Shown piece by piece: positions 21,437 to 34,509 of a stretch of 64,000 nucleotides of DNA; position 1 is the first letter of the stretch, and each line of letters opens with the position of its first letter. The notes under the pieces are model-generated. The model searched no databases. It was given only the letters and a program-made list of their open reading frames with translations, and had not been told where the DNA came from. The stretch comes from Deinandra increscens subsp. villosa (Eukaryota > Streptophyta > Magnoliopsida > Asterales > Asteraceae). The stretch covers positions 31,478,551-31,542,550 of the forward strand of contig JBCNJP010000027.1 in assembly GCA_039602395.1 (NCBI GenBank), given 5' to 3'. The translations under genes and the position numbers were made by a program.

Positions 21437-24400
21437 ATTGCATGTCCCTTAATATTAGGGGGTTAAGGAGCTCCTCTAAACACTCCTGGATCCGGTCCCT
21501 CAAGAAAGAACACAACCTCTCTTTTATTTCCCTTCAGGAAACCCAAATTCTGGACGCTTCCTCTATTCGTGTTGACAGGCTGTGGGACCGTTCCCCTTTT
21601 GGTTTTTTTGCCTCTGATGCCCACGGCCGATCAGGCGGTCTGATCTGTTTGTGGGATCCTTCGATTTTCTCTATGCAGGAGGCCTCCAATTTTCCTGATT
21701 TCTTGCTGATCAAGGGCTTCATAAGAGGCGGCTCGGATCCCTGTTTTGTAATCAATTTATATGGTCCCAAGCTCGCTTCATCTAAAAGGCAGCTTTGGGT
21801 CCAGATTCTTTCGCTCATGTCCAACAATGGGGGTATGTGGATTGTTATGGGCGACTTCAACGCCGTTCGTTTTGCCCATGAGCGGTTCATCTCGGAATTC
21901 AATCAATCGGAAGCTGTTGATTTCAATCGTTTCATTCTTGAGGGAGAGCTTAACGACCTCAACATGGGCGGGCGACGCTTCACTTTCCTTTCCTCTAGTG
22001 GTGACTCTCTCAGTAAGTTGGACAGGATTCTCATTTGTAACAATTATCTTAACAAATGGCCTTCTTCCTCCATTCATGCTTTGCCAAGAGTTTGGTCTGA
22101 CCACTGTCCTGTTATTCTCAATTCCATCGGTGCCGACTTCGGCCCTCGCCCCTTTAAATGCTTCAATTCTTGGCTTGCTTGTGATGACTTCGATATGGTG
22201 GTAAGTAATGCGGCCACTCTTCCTTCTTCGGGAGATAGGGCGGATAGCCGCTTTCTCTCTAAATTGAAAAACATCAAAGTAGCTATCAAAGCTTGGAATG
22301 CCTCCAGATTGGAGTCTAATGCCACAAAACAGGCCTCTCTTCAAGCCGATATTGACCGCCTCGAGCTTGAGGCAGAATATCGTGTCCTTTCCGATCATGA
22401 AAAAGCCAATCGTCTCCTTTGAAAAAAGGAAGTCCTCGAGATCGAGACACTTTCTTTAAAAGATCTTCTACAAAAGTCTCGAGTCAAATGGGCCCTCGAG
22501 GGTGACGAAAACTCGCGTTTTTTTCACGGAATCATTAATTCTTCTAACTCCAAAAGAAGGATTAACGGGCTTAGTTTGGGTGGCGTATGGGTTTCCGATC
22601 CTTCCTTGGTCAAATCTGCCGCTGCTGCCCACTTCGCTTCTCGTTTCTCTGAACCCGTTGGCTCTCGGCCTGTGCTGCCCCCCGATGGTTTTTCCCAGCT
22701 TAACCAGCTTGAGATCGCCTCCCTCCTTGTTCCATTTTCTCATGAGGAAATTAAAGAGGCAATTTGGGATTGTTCGGGTGATAAAAGTCCGGGTCCCGAT
22801 GGCTTTAACTTTCGCTTCCTCAAACGTTTCTGGCATCTCTTTCGAGACGACCTTAAGGCGGTCTTGGATGAGTTCTACTCGACCGGTACCATCAGCAGAG
22901 GGTGTAACTGTTCCTTCATCGCTCTCATCCCCAAAGTCCATGATCCGCTCAATCTTGATGACTTTCGCCCCATAAGTCTTATTGGTTCCTTATACAAAAT
23001 CATTGCAAAGGTGCTAGCCAACCGGTTAAGGGGGGTGATCGGCTCGGTCATTAGTGAGACCCAATTTGCTTTTATTAAGGATCGTCAAATCCTGGAGGGG
23101 CCTCTCATCCTGAATGAGTTATTTGCTTGGTTAAAGTCGTCGAAAGGAGAAGCTTGCTTCTTCAAAATTGACTTTGCGAAAGCTTTTGACTCGGTCAACT
23201 GGGATTTCCTTCTTCGCTTATTGGGTTACATGGGTTTCCCTGATCGGTGGTGTCTTTGGATTCGTGGTTGTCTTGCCTCTGGTAGAGCGTCGGTCCTTAT
23301 TAATGGCTCCCCGTCCAAGGAATTCTCCTTCTCTCGGGGACTCCGTCAAGGGGATCCGCTCTCCCCATTTCTCTTTATCATCGTCATGGAGGCTTTGCAT
23401 GTCCTTTTGGTCAAGGCCAAGGGATTGGGCCTCATCAAGGGGATTCAGCTTCCTAATGAAGGTCCAAACTTATCTCATTTATTCTTCGCCGACGATGCGA
23501 TCTTCATTAGCGACACTTCCCTCTCCTCAATCAAAAACCTTGCTAGCGTCCTTTGTTGGTTCAATCTCTCCTCCGGCCTTTCGGTTAACCTCCACAAAAG
23601 CAATTTATTCGGTGTGGGTGTAGATGGGCTCCGCCTTAATTTCTTGGCTTCCTCTATTCATTGCCAACCGGGGAGTCTCCCGTTTTTACACTTGGGCCTC
23701 CCTATTGGTTTGAATATGAATCGTGTCTCCAATTGGGATAGGGTGAGTAACAAAATTCAAAAACGCCTTTCCTCTTGGAAAGAAAAAATCCTTTCCTTTG
23801 GTGGTCGTTCTACTCTTATCAAATCCGTGCTTGGTTCCATCCCGATCTATTATCTCTCGCTCTTCCGTGCCCCTCTTCATTCCTTGAGGTTGATGGAGTC
23901 GTTTCGAAGGAAATTTTGTTGGGGAGGTGAGAAAAAAATTTCTTGGGTTGCTTGGAAGGTAATGTGTGCGTCAAAGAAAATGGGGGGGATGGGTTTTGGG
24001 TCGATTCATGCAATGAACCTTGGGCTCCTTACTAAATGGCTCTTCAAGTTTAAATCGGAACCTTCAAAGCTTTGGGTGAAAGTGATCAAGTCTATCCATC
24101 GTTCCAATCATAATTGGGATTCCTTCCCTTGTAAACAATCCATTGTGGGTCCTTGGAAGAACATCTTGAAGGCTGCCGATGACTTAAAAGACTTGGGGGT
24201 GGATTCCATGGCTCGGATTCGCTGCTGGATCGGATCGGGGACGTTGGCTCGTTTCTGGACGGATAACTGGACTGGTATGGGTCTGCTGAAAGACCGGTTC
24301 CCGATTCTGTTTACGCTCGAGTCCGATAAAGCTTGCTCTGTTGCAGACCGGTTGCCTGGGCCCAATTCTTTAAACTTCTGTTGGGCTTGGTTTGGGCCGT

Positions 24401-25071
24401 CTCTGCCCACTATTGCTGTTAACGTGGTTCGTAACTGTGAAAGCTTCCTTGCTCCCTTCTCCTGCTCGGCTGCGATGGATTTTTGGGGTTGGGACGTTGG
24501 GACGAGATCGGACTTTTCCGTTAAGGTGGTTCGAAAGGCTGCGGAGGCTGTTTTGCTAGACTGCTCCTCGCCTTCCATTCCTTGGTGTAATTGGCTTCCT
24601 CTAAAGGTAAATGCGTTTGCTTGGCGTGCGGGCTTAGATAGAATCGCGTCTAAGGCAAACCTTGCAATCCGAGGTATTGCCTTGAACACGACTTGTGAAG
24701 GATGCCATTTTTCTCTAGAGACTACGGATCATCTTCTTCTTCGATGTCCTCGGGTTAATTTAATTTGGACCCTTATTCTCCAATGGTGTAAGGTTCCTCC
24801 GGATCTTCCTTCTACGGTGGGCGAAATCTTAACTATGCACAACTCTTGGGGATACTCAAAAAAGATCAACCGGGCTCTCCATTGCATTCTCGTTACCTCC
24901 CTTTGGGTCATTTGGAAGTCTCGGAACGATAAACACTTCAACAACCGGGTCAAGAGAATGGACGAAATCATCGGTGACATTAAATTTTGGTCCTTTACTT
25001 GGATCAAGACTAGGGGTCATTTTAGGTCGCTCGATTGGTCGAATTGGTGTAATTTCAATTTCATTTTGTAA
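21433..25071 (+). pseudogene. LINE-1-type ORF2 (endonuclease + reverse transcriptase), one internal stop
   Basis: One reading frame of 1212 codons is broken only by TGA at 22420-22422 (codon 330). The same frame resumes at once, and the context suggests an ancestral TGG. The N-terminal APE-type endonuclease shows LNIRGL, LQET, GDFNAV, LDRIL and SDHCPV. The reverse transcriptase shows KIDFAKAFDSVNW (motif A), GLRQGDPLSPFLF (motif B) and FADD at about 23486 (motif C). A zf-RVT Cys/His domain (CEGC...TTDHLLLRC) lies near the C-terminus. These are the marks of plant L1-clade LINEs, which nick target DNA and prime reverse transcription there. Frame conservation otherwise indicates a young copy. 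The tail is at 25110-25126. Confidence 0.93.
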
Positions 25072-25126
25072 TCTCTCTAGCTTCTTGCTAGCTTTTTAAT
25101 ATATTTAGCCGTTCAAAAAAAAAACA
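25072..25126 (+). mobile_element. LINE 3' UTR hairpin and poly-A tail
   Basis: After the ORF2 stop comes CTAGCTTCTTGCTAG, a small perfect hairpin, then GCCGTTC and an A run. The same arrangement ends the LINE fragments at 18896-19215 (plus) and 63095-64000 (minus), so it is probably the reverse-transcriptase recognition structure of this family. Confidence 0.65.
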
Positions 25127-25213
25127 AGTCCACAATCAATACTTGGATTATTTTTGGATATGTACTCCATCCAACCTTTTCAGAACTACGATACAATCTA
25201 TGTGTACTTCTAA

Positions 25214-25562
25214 GGGTGGGAGGTATGCTTGTAGAATTGATGTATTAGGCATCAAATTGGACCAATAGGATGATGCCAACAGGAGAGAGAAAAATGATGT
25301 AGAATTGATGTTTTTGTAGGGGGTATGCTCATTTAGATGATGTAGAATGATGGTTGGTATTTGGTTGATTAAAAAAAAAAAGTAGCCGTTGGATGTGCAA
25401 ACGGTCAAAAAGTAACGGGCAAAAGTTCTCGGCGTGACTCGGCATCAATTTGCCGTTGGGGTGAGATTCTACGCCGAATGCCGAAAATGGAGGGGGAGGG
25501 TGTACTCGCCGAAATCGGCGCCGGATCCATGCCGAAGCATGATCCATACACACCGCCCACCC
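25214..25562. mobile_element. PIF/Harbinger-type MITE
   Basis: A 349-bp element with inverted ends GGGTGGGAGGT and ACCGCCCACCC (one mismatch), flanked by TAA at 25211-25213 and 25563-25565. It is non-coding. Its right part carries several GCCGA/TCGGC words. Confidence 0.75.
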
Positions 25563-25565
25563 TAA

Positions 25566-26815
25566 ATCTATATCATTTTTAAACGGGACGCATTTATTTT
25601 TTTACCATTAAAAAGCCACCAGCTTATAGCTATATTTTGATGAAGAAATTTAAGGTAATGTTATAAAACTGAATTTTTAAACCGGATTAGACTTGTGTTA
25701 AAAAATGTTCAACTGGTTAACGTGAAAGATTAAACCGGATTAACTATTCAAACCTTTAAATTTATAGTATACATTTTATTGTATTAAAGAGATCGAATAA
25801 CCACTTTCTAATTTATCGATTAAACATCAACTTATAATAAACACACCAAGTAAGCACCTATGCATGAGAAATCTCTAAATTAATTATAAAATAATAACAA
25901 GAGAAATCAAAACAATATATGCATGGAAATTAAAACATGATCGTTGCCTGATATAAATATCCCATTGTTTGTGTGAAACCACGAATACCCTAATTTCTTT
26001 TTAGCGTAACTTTTAAACACCTGTTTAATTAGCAGACGAGTTTTAGATTTGGGCCGTTTGAACCATAAGAACCATAGGGTAAAAAATCATATCGAAGGTA
26101 AACTTAACCAAACACACCTGAACTATCTAAATCTACGATCAACGATTCGACCGGTCGAACCGGACCAAGTCAATCCGTATTTTAAAACATTGATTTTAGG
26201 AAACAATTCCCATTTGTTTAAAAAAGTGATGGATTTGCACGTTTCAGTACCGAATAGGTGGTTTTCAAATCAATCAACGTCTACGAGTATCTTTGAACCA
26301 AATATGTACGAAATCAATCAAGACTCGAGGATCGAAGTAAACGTATATATTTCCAATAATTTTATATTTTAAAATTGCATGCTATTGCTTATAACATGGA
26401 CGAGCATTTATTACCACTCCATGATCAATATTCAATAACTTGTTTCCATGTTTAATATTTGTTCACATTTCATTTCTTATAAAAAATATGGATTCGATCC
26501 AGAGATTTGTCTGTGGTTAAGTGTTTGTTTTGTTCGGATAACCAAACAATAACAGGTTGTTTCCTTTGACTAATTATCTAGATACGATGTTATGTAAAGG
26601 CCTGCCTGCATGAACACAAGATCCAAGAAACTCCTCCAAATTTGAGCATTTTCGAAGATTCCCAACTCTGAACTTCTTCCCCCAATCAAATCCACAAAAA
26701 GAAACAAACTTTACAAGATTCAAGATTCTTCATCGGTCAATATGTGCCGTCTCTCGCTACAAGAATTAGAAACCATCATACTTTAATCACTCATCAGTCA
26801 TCCCCATTCCAAAAA
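25566..26815. other. upstream region of the P4-ATPase gene
   Basis: AT-rich intergenic DNA that should contain the promoter and 5' UTR of the gene starting at 26816. Purine-rich leader sequence precedes the ATG. I see no other gene and cannot place a TATA box with confidence. Confidence 0.4.
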
Positions 26816-29800
26816 ATGCCTGCAAATGTTGAGAGGAAGAAAAAGAAAAGCAAAGGCAGAGTAAAATGGAGCAATCTTTACACGTTTTCATGTTTCCGGC
26901 CGCCGGCACCGGCGTCGAACCGGCTGGACTTCGGCCAGCCTGGGTTCACCAGAGTTGTGTTCTGTAACGATTCAGGGAAGCACAAAACCAAACCGTATAA
27001 ATACTCCGGCAATGACGTCACCACAACGAAGTATAACGTCATCACGTTTCTCCCCAAATCGCTCTTCGAGCAGTTTCGCCGAGTGGCGAATTTGTATTTC
27101 TTGTTGGTTGCAGTTTTATCGGTTACTTCTTTAGCTCCGTTTTCCCCTCTGAGCTTGATTGCTCCGCTGGTTTTTGTGGTCGGAATCAGTATGCTGAAAG
27201 AAGGTGTTGAAGATTGGCATCGATTTATTCAAGATATGGAGGTGAATTCGAGGAAAGTCAACGTTCATATCGGGGGCGGAGTTTTCGTTGACCGGCAATG
27301 GAAGATGCTTCGAGTTGGAGACGTGGTGAAGGTGAACAAAAACGAGTATTTTCCGAGTGATCTTTTACTGTTATCTTCTAGCTACGAAGATGGTGTTTGT
27401 TACGTGGAGACGATGAATTTGGACGGCGAAACGAATCTGAAAATAAAACGTTGTTTGGAGTGCACTTTGGGGTTTGATGAAGAGATCAAGTTCAGTAAGT
27501 TTAAGGCTGTTGTGAGATGCGAAGATCCGAATTCGAGTTTATACACTTTTGTTGCAAATCTGGAGTTTGGTGATGTGGATGATTCGAACGATTTGGATTT
27601 GAATTCTTCGTATCCGGTATCTCCTTCGCAGTTTCTGCTCCGGGATTCGAAGCTTCAGAACACGGATTATGTTTACGGAGTTGTGATATTCACCGGACGA
27701 GACACGAAAGTGGTTCGCAACTCGATGAAATCGCCTTCGAAACGTAGCAGGGTTGAGAGGAAGATGGATCATGTGATCTATGTTCTGTTCTTCATGTTGC
27801 TTTTGATATCTTTAATCGCGTCGGTTGGATCTGTTATGTATACGGATCGTGATCAAACGGATAAAGAATGGTGGTACCTTCGGTTGATGGACGATAGGGA
27901 TGCGTCTTTCGATCCGGGTAACCCGCTCGTTTCGGGGTTCCTTCAGTTCCTGAGGGCACTTATATTGTATGGTTACTTGATCCCGATTTCGCTTTATGTG
28001 TCTATTGAAGTAGTCAAGTTCTTGCAAGCAATGCTTATAAACAATGACCAAGATCTGTTTGATGAAGTGTCTGGGAAGTCAGTCGAAGCTCGGACTTCGA
28101 ATTTGAACGAGGAGCTCGGGCAGGTTGAGATGGTTTTGACCGACAAAACCGGGACTTTGACTTGTAATCAGATGGAGTTCAGGAAATGCTCGATCGAAGG
28201 GGTATCGTATGGGGGTGATGTGAACGAGATTGTTCGTGCTGCTTCTCAGAGAATGAATATCGATATCCAAAGCTACCGTTTTAATCTAGATGGCGATGAT
28301 TCTACTCCTCGTGATAGCATGGAGACGGTCGAGATTTCATCTGATCATGTTAATGAATCAAAGAATAGTATCTTGGATGGTGAACATGATATGAAGAATC
28401 TTGGTGGTATAAAAGGGTTTAACTTTGGAGATAAAAGATTGATGAACAAGATGTGGATACATGGCTCAAATGTGTGGGATATGATGATGTTTTTCAGAGT
28501 CATGGCTTTATGTCACACGGGCATACCGGTTGAAAACGAAGGACAATCAGGCAACCATAGGCTAAAATATGAAGCAGAGTCCCCTGAAGAGGTGACCTTT
28601 CTGATTGCTGCTCAAGAGTTTGGATTTCAGTTTTGCAGAAGGACCCAGTCCTTATTGTTTGTTAAAGAGATTGATCCTTCTGGTTTGGAGGTTGAAAGGT
28701 AGGTGCTTTTCCTCTTTTAGCTAATTTTTATTTGACCCGTTTAAGAAAAAATACAACCCAAATGGATTCATTCATAATCAAGTGGGTTGAAACTGTTATG
28801 TTTAATTTCTACTGTTAAATTTCAGGGAATACAAGCTACTGAATTTGTTAGAATTCAGCAGCTCTAGGAAAAGGATGTCAGTGATAGTACGCGATGAATT
28901 TGGTCAAATTTTCCTATTATGTAAAGGCGCTGATAAGTAAGTCCATTTGCGGTTAAAGATTCAATTCATTGAGCTCACTTTATATAATATAAATCTGGTA
29001 TAATCTGTATTTTGCAGTACTATATTTGATAGGCTAGGTGATGGTGGAAGGGCTTACCAACATGCTACAACCATGCACCTTGCAAACTATGCAGAAGATG
29101 GATTAAGAACAATGGTGTTTGCCTATAAAAAGATTAAAGACTCTGAGTATGAAGAATGGAGTTCATCATTCTCCAAAGCTAAGGCCATAATTGGTCCTGG
29201 AAGAGAGGAATTGCTAGAAAATGTATCTGAAATCATTGAGAAAGATTTGGTGTTGTTAGGTGCTGTAGCAGTTGATGACAAGTTACAAGACGGGGTAAAA
29301 TCTTGATTTTCGTTGTTAATTTTCTTCTATATCTCTTTCTAACATCAATATCAGGTTGCAGAATGCATAGATAAACTTGCACAAGCTGGGCTCAAAATAT
29401 GGCTCCTCACAGGGGATAAAAAGGAGACTGCTGTCAATATTGGGTGAGGATTTTTATAAAGCAAGCAGAATCATCAATTATGAAGTTGTATGAAATTCTC
29501 ACCTTTTCTTTCATTTTTGGACAGATTTGCTTGTAGTTTGCTTAGGCATGATATGCATTTGTTTAACCTGAGTTTAAGCCGCGAAGTTGAATCTAAAAAC
29601 GAATTAAAGGTGAATATCATGCACTTGTTTGTGTCTGTTTATTTGTTTTGCAATACGAGTTAGGGGTAATGATTCAACATTATGTAGCTTTTCAGGCTAT
29701 GAAAGACGACATATTAAATCAAATTGAGGCTTCTTATCGAGCAACAATAAATGAAAAGACCAAAGATGATCCTTTTGCTCTTGTGGTGGATGGGAAAGCT

Positions 29801-31613
29801 CTTGAAATTGCTTTAAGGAACGACACAAGAGACGAGTTTTTGCAGCTGGCAGTTAATTGTGCTTCTGTTATATGTTGTCGTGTCTCGCCAAAACAGAAAG
29901 CATTGGTATGCTAGACTCATCTTGGTTCATAGCAAAGAAAGAAAGGAATTAGGAACAAAATGGCATGGCATTTAACTTTGTGTTTTATGTGAAAACTTAG
30001 ATTACTCGATTAGTGAAGAAATATACTGGCAAGATGACATTAGCAATTGGAGATGGAGCAAATGATGTTGGCATGATTCAAGAAGCTGATATTGGAATTG
30101 GGATTAGTGGCATGGAAGGAATGCAGGTATGATCATTAAGTTGGTATGCATGAAGATTTAAGTCATACTGATAGAGTCTTTGAATCATTCTCTAAATGTC
30201 TAAATCATACTGCATTAACAAACAAATGTCTCAATGTTTGTTTCAACTTTAACACCATATGTTTACTTTCACGCAGGCTGTTATGGCAAGCGACTTCTCA
30301 ATGCCTCAATTTAGATTCTTGGAACGGTTACTCATAGTACACGGGCACTGGTGTTACAAGAGAATCTCAAAAATGGTCTTTACCAAACTTTACAATATTT
30401 TGGATATAAACAAACATTTATGATTTACTAACATTTAATTTTCTAATGCTGCAGATTCTCTATTTCGTATACAAAAACATTGTCTTCGGTCTTACCTTAT
30501 TCTACTATGAACTATACTCTAGATTCTCCGGGGATGTCTTATATGATGGATGGTATATGGTTATGTTCAATCTCTTTCTAACATCCCTTCCTGTCATATC
30601 GTTAGGCGTTCTTGAGCAAGATGTGTCTTCAGATATTTGCCTGCAGGTATACTTTCACAAATACTCATCATGCTGTTTCCTAACTGAATGATTTTTTCTC
30701 ACAAAAATGGATTTTGACCCATTTATCTATACATCCCTAAAATAGTAAGATTTCATCCAACAGTAAAACATCTTGTTATTACAACTTCACACAACACAAG
30801 CACACCCAAACACTATTATTATAAATTCACATAAAATCACACAATCCTTCTAAGAAACACATCCAAAAATGTTCTAAGCTTGCTTTTTTCCTTAATGTAC
30901 AGTTTCCAGCTCTTTATCAGCAAGGACAAAAGGGCATCTTCTTTAGTTGGAAACGAATAATCGGGTGGATGGGAAACGGGGTCCTTACATCTTTAGTCAT
31001 ATCCATCTTAAACGTCTACATTCTTTCTCCCTCGGCATTCAGAAAAGGAGGACAAGTAGTAGACATAGCGCATTTAGGAGTTACCACATACACCACCATT
31101 GTGTGGACAGTTAACTGTCAGATCGCTCTAATCATCACTCATTTCACTTGGATCCAACATATCTTCATTTGGGGAAGCATCTTCAGTTGGTACCTTTTCT
31201 TACTCTTTTATGGCGCACTTCCACCCGCATACTCAAACAGAGAATACAAACTCCTCGTAGAAGCTGTGGGTCCCGCACCCATGTACTGGATGGTTGTATT
31301 ATTAGTCGTAGTTATATCTCTCCTTCCGTACTTCATATACATGGTCATCCAGAGGTCGTTTTATCCAATGGATGACCATGTAATTCAGGAAATGAAGTAT
31401 GGAAGGAAAGTTGTTGTAGATGATGAGACTTGGTTGAGAGAGAAGCAAAGCTCAAGGAAGGCGACCCATATCGGGTTTTCAGCTAGAGTTGATGCAAAAA
31501 TCCTTTATTTGAAGGATCAATTACACAAGAAAAGAATGTTTATTATTAAGTCGATTACGAATAGTCCTATTAGGCGATCAATAAGTGTCAACCCATTAGA
31601 AAATAGAGATTGA
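26816..31613 (+). CDS. P4-type phospholipid-transporting ATPase (flippase, ALA4/5-like)
   Basis: Coding exons: 26816-28698, 28826-28936, 29018-29294, 29355-29443, 29525-29609, 29696-29905, 30001-30126, 30277-30375, 30455-30646, 30903-31613. All introns are GT-AG with consistent phases, giving 1260 codons, normal for the family. Visible motifs: DGET (actuator, ~residue 203), PISL in M4 (~390), DKTGT with phosphorylated D443, KGA nucleotide-binding (~661), GDGAND hinge (~902), and several membrane segments in the last exons. P4-ATPases flip phospholipids from the outer or lumenal to the cytosolic leaflet and work with a CDC50/ALIS beta subunit. Similarity (YTFxCfRPP start, GYLIPISLYVSIEVVK) is closest, from memory, to Arabidopsis ALA4/ALA5. 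The upstream in-frame GTG at 26744 is not a eukaryotic start; the first in-frame ATG is 26816. The gene appears intact. Confidence 0.95.
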
Positions 31614-31749
31614 TATATAATATCACCAATGTGGATTGTTGCACTGGTGATTCTTAGTCATACACACTTGTTTCTCAATTGTTCAAAGGCATATTATGAT
31701 TATATAGAGTAAATTTATACATAATTGTTTATGGGAACTTAATTCGAAC

Positions 31750-32382
31750 TAGAGGTGCAAAAACCGGTTCGAAACACGGCTTAGGAATAAATTCTTGACT
31801 TTTCAATTCTGGTCAAAATCGATTCATGTCCGAATCAATTCAATTTATGAATATATTTGGTGAAGAAAATCTCGAATTGGTTGGAATCGGTTCGGTTTGG
31901 AATCGAAATCGATTCTAACTGATTCGTACGCTTTATATTTTTTTAAAGTTATTAAAACTAAAAAAAACATTTTTTTTTAATTCAAACATAAGACATTACA
32001 ATCACAACTTTTGATAATAAACTTCATACATGGGGGCATGGGGCTATTTTATTGAATTCAAACGTAAAATAATACATCAATTACATTTGTTGTGATAATT
32101 TTTTGTGTTTTTGAGAGTTAGAGAAGTTGGGTAATGTTTGTAACACACCACGAGGCTATTTATACAAAAGTTAGAGAAACGGGGTAATGTTTGTAATACC
32201 CTAAAATGTGTATAAATCGATTCGGAATTGATTCGTATAAAATCAATTTGGAATCGATTTGTACTCGGGAACCCCAAATTGGCCGGAATCAATTCGATTC
32301 GTATCAATTCGTGTGGAATCGATTCGGATTTCGATTCCAAACCGATTCTTGACCCGAAAAAGATTCTATATTTGCACCTCTA
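31750..32382. mobile_element. non-autonomous hAT element
   Basis: A 633-bp element with a perfect 12-bp inverted repeat, TAGAGGTGCAAA at 31750-31761 and TTTGCACCTCTA at 32371-32382, and a perfect 8-bp duplication ATTCGAAC (31742-31749 and 32383-32390). Both ends carry repeated GAATCGATTC-like words, usual subterminal motifs in hAT elements. It lies 136 bp downstream of the P4-ATPase stop codon, so it may overlap that gene's 3' UTR. Confidence 0.92.
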
Positions 32383-32390
32383 ATTCGAAC

Positions 32391-33599
32391 TAGAATCAAT
32401 CTTCTCAAGTTATATGCATGTATCTGGTGTATGTATTTATGGTCAAGTTTTGGTGTATATATTTGGGTTGATGTTGGATCGTACATATACAGTCCAACAT
32501 TCTTGGCCTAATTTATCTAGTTGGGCCTAAAATAGTCCAGTCCAATATTTCTATTTCAGAAGTTTAAGCTTGAACATCTTTAGCCCAAACATGTATAAAA
32601 ATCTCAAATGACAAATGACGAAGATAACTCAGATGACCCGGTAATTGTATATTTGTATGTGGATGAGAATGCGTAAACAGAGTCAAGAAACGATCTATAA
32701 ATCACAAATTAAAAATATTCCTCATATTAGTTTTTATTTTTTAGTTTATTTTAGTCTAGCCAGAGTGTTAGTTAAGACTTAAGAAAACATTCTGATCCCG
32801 TAAATCTTGCACTGAGGTAAACTTAGTTATAAAAGTAGATGACATTGTCGTTCTAGAAAAAAGAGAGTTTTTTTTTTTTTTTTTTTTTTTTCAAACGAAT
32901 TTAACATTTCAGGCACATTTTCTATTTCGTTTAAAACGACAGATAGTTAATTAGTTAATGTGTCAGTTATTCTGATGGAACTTAATTTTTAGGTTACTAA
33001 AATCGTCTATAAATAAATGTTTATTTACCTTTCCTACAAACACTACCGGTTAGCATGACACATCAGCTTTTTACATATCATTTTTACAAACTTTTTAACC
33101 TACCACTAACATACTTACCCTTCCTACATGCAACCCATAGTAAAATACTAGTGTGTGAGAGGAGAAAAAAAATATATAAACACAAAAGCATCGCCCCGTC
33201 TAGGCGGTTGCCAAGTCACCATCAATCCCTACTGATGCTTTGGGTGTTCAATAGTCTTGGGACAACTTTTATATGATCATATACTTTTTTGTTTTATACA
33301 ATCTAATGATTCCCATAAAATCCAACTTGAAATAACAAACTTTCAAATTTCAAATCATTTGGGGATTCAAATTATAAATTCAAAACCAGGTCAAAGATCC
33401 CAAATTTTTATAAATCCCTGATATTCCATGCGCAAGCAGAAGAGTGGGAGAGGACCATCCTACAAATTTCATATTTTATGATACAATAGTACGTATATAA
33501 TTGAAGTATCCTATTAAATCAAATTAGCACACTAACCGTAAAAGGTCCCCCTTAATGTGTGATTGGATCAACTAATATATTATAGTACTTTTCTTTTAC
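32391..33599. other. no gene recognised; T24 tract
   Basis: AT-rich DNA with a 24-nt T run at 32868-32891. No supported coding sequence. Confidence 0.5.
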
Positions 33600-34509
33600 G
33601 AGTAAGTTACATTTTTGGTCTTGTGGTTTGATTATTTTAACTATTCCAGTCAAAAATAAAATTTTTAACATATCAAACCCTGAGGTTTTATTTTAGAACT
33701 ATTTTAGTCCATGAAGCTAACTTCTTTAGATTTTTTGTTAAGTTTAAGGACATTTAAGTCATCATACACTTAAGGGACCACTTATGTAAATCAAAAAATT
33801 ATAGGGTTATTTATGCAAGTTGCTTAATTTAATAAAAACAATAAAAAATTAAACCCTCTCCAAAAAAAAAAACACATTCCTGTCAATTTCACAATCGTTC
33901 TCCACCCATCACAGCTGATGATCGACTACTACTTCACCACCGAAACGATTGTTCCAAGAAATTAAAACGATTCATTGTGTCGTGAAGAAATCAAATTGGG
34001 CGATCAGGGGGATCGATGACGTAGAAATGTGGATTGATGCCGTGAGTGCCATTTTGAACAAATTGATATCACAAAACGAGGGACTACGAACTAATTCGAG
34101 AAAAGAGTTGGGAATATCATAAAATTTCTGTGATGTCAAGTTTGAACCGAAATGCAGATTCTCATGTTCTAGTTTTTTTTTTTTAATAATAAATTCACTA
34201 AAAGAAAAAAACATGAAGAGCAACTACAAAGTACAAGAAGAAGAGCAAAAAAGATAGGAACAAAATAAAATTACAAGAAAAATAAAGCATCATGTTCCAG
34301 TTCTAGGGCTCTAATTACGTTTAGAGAAAAAAGTTTTTTTATTTTATTTTTATTTAGTGGTACTTTTTGGTTTAAATAAATTATATAAATTGAACACGTT
34401 TACTATAAATTAAAAAATTAGTCCTGAAGCGTAAATTTACTCAATTACGTTGAACTTAACCAAAAAATACAACGAAGTTAGCATTAGGGATTAAGGGTGA
34501 GGTTATTAT

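Noticed and set aside
21534..22398. Long antisense frames under the LINE
   Set aside because: Shadows of the ORF2 coding strand; no motif of their own.
26744..26815. Upstream extension of the P4-ATPase frame from a GTG
   Set aside because: GTG is not a normal start in plant nuclear genes, and ATG at 26816 gives the expected N-terminus.
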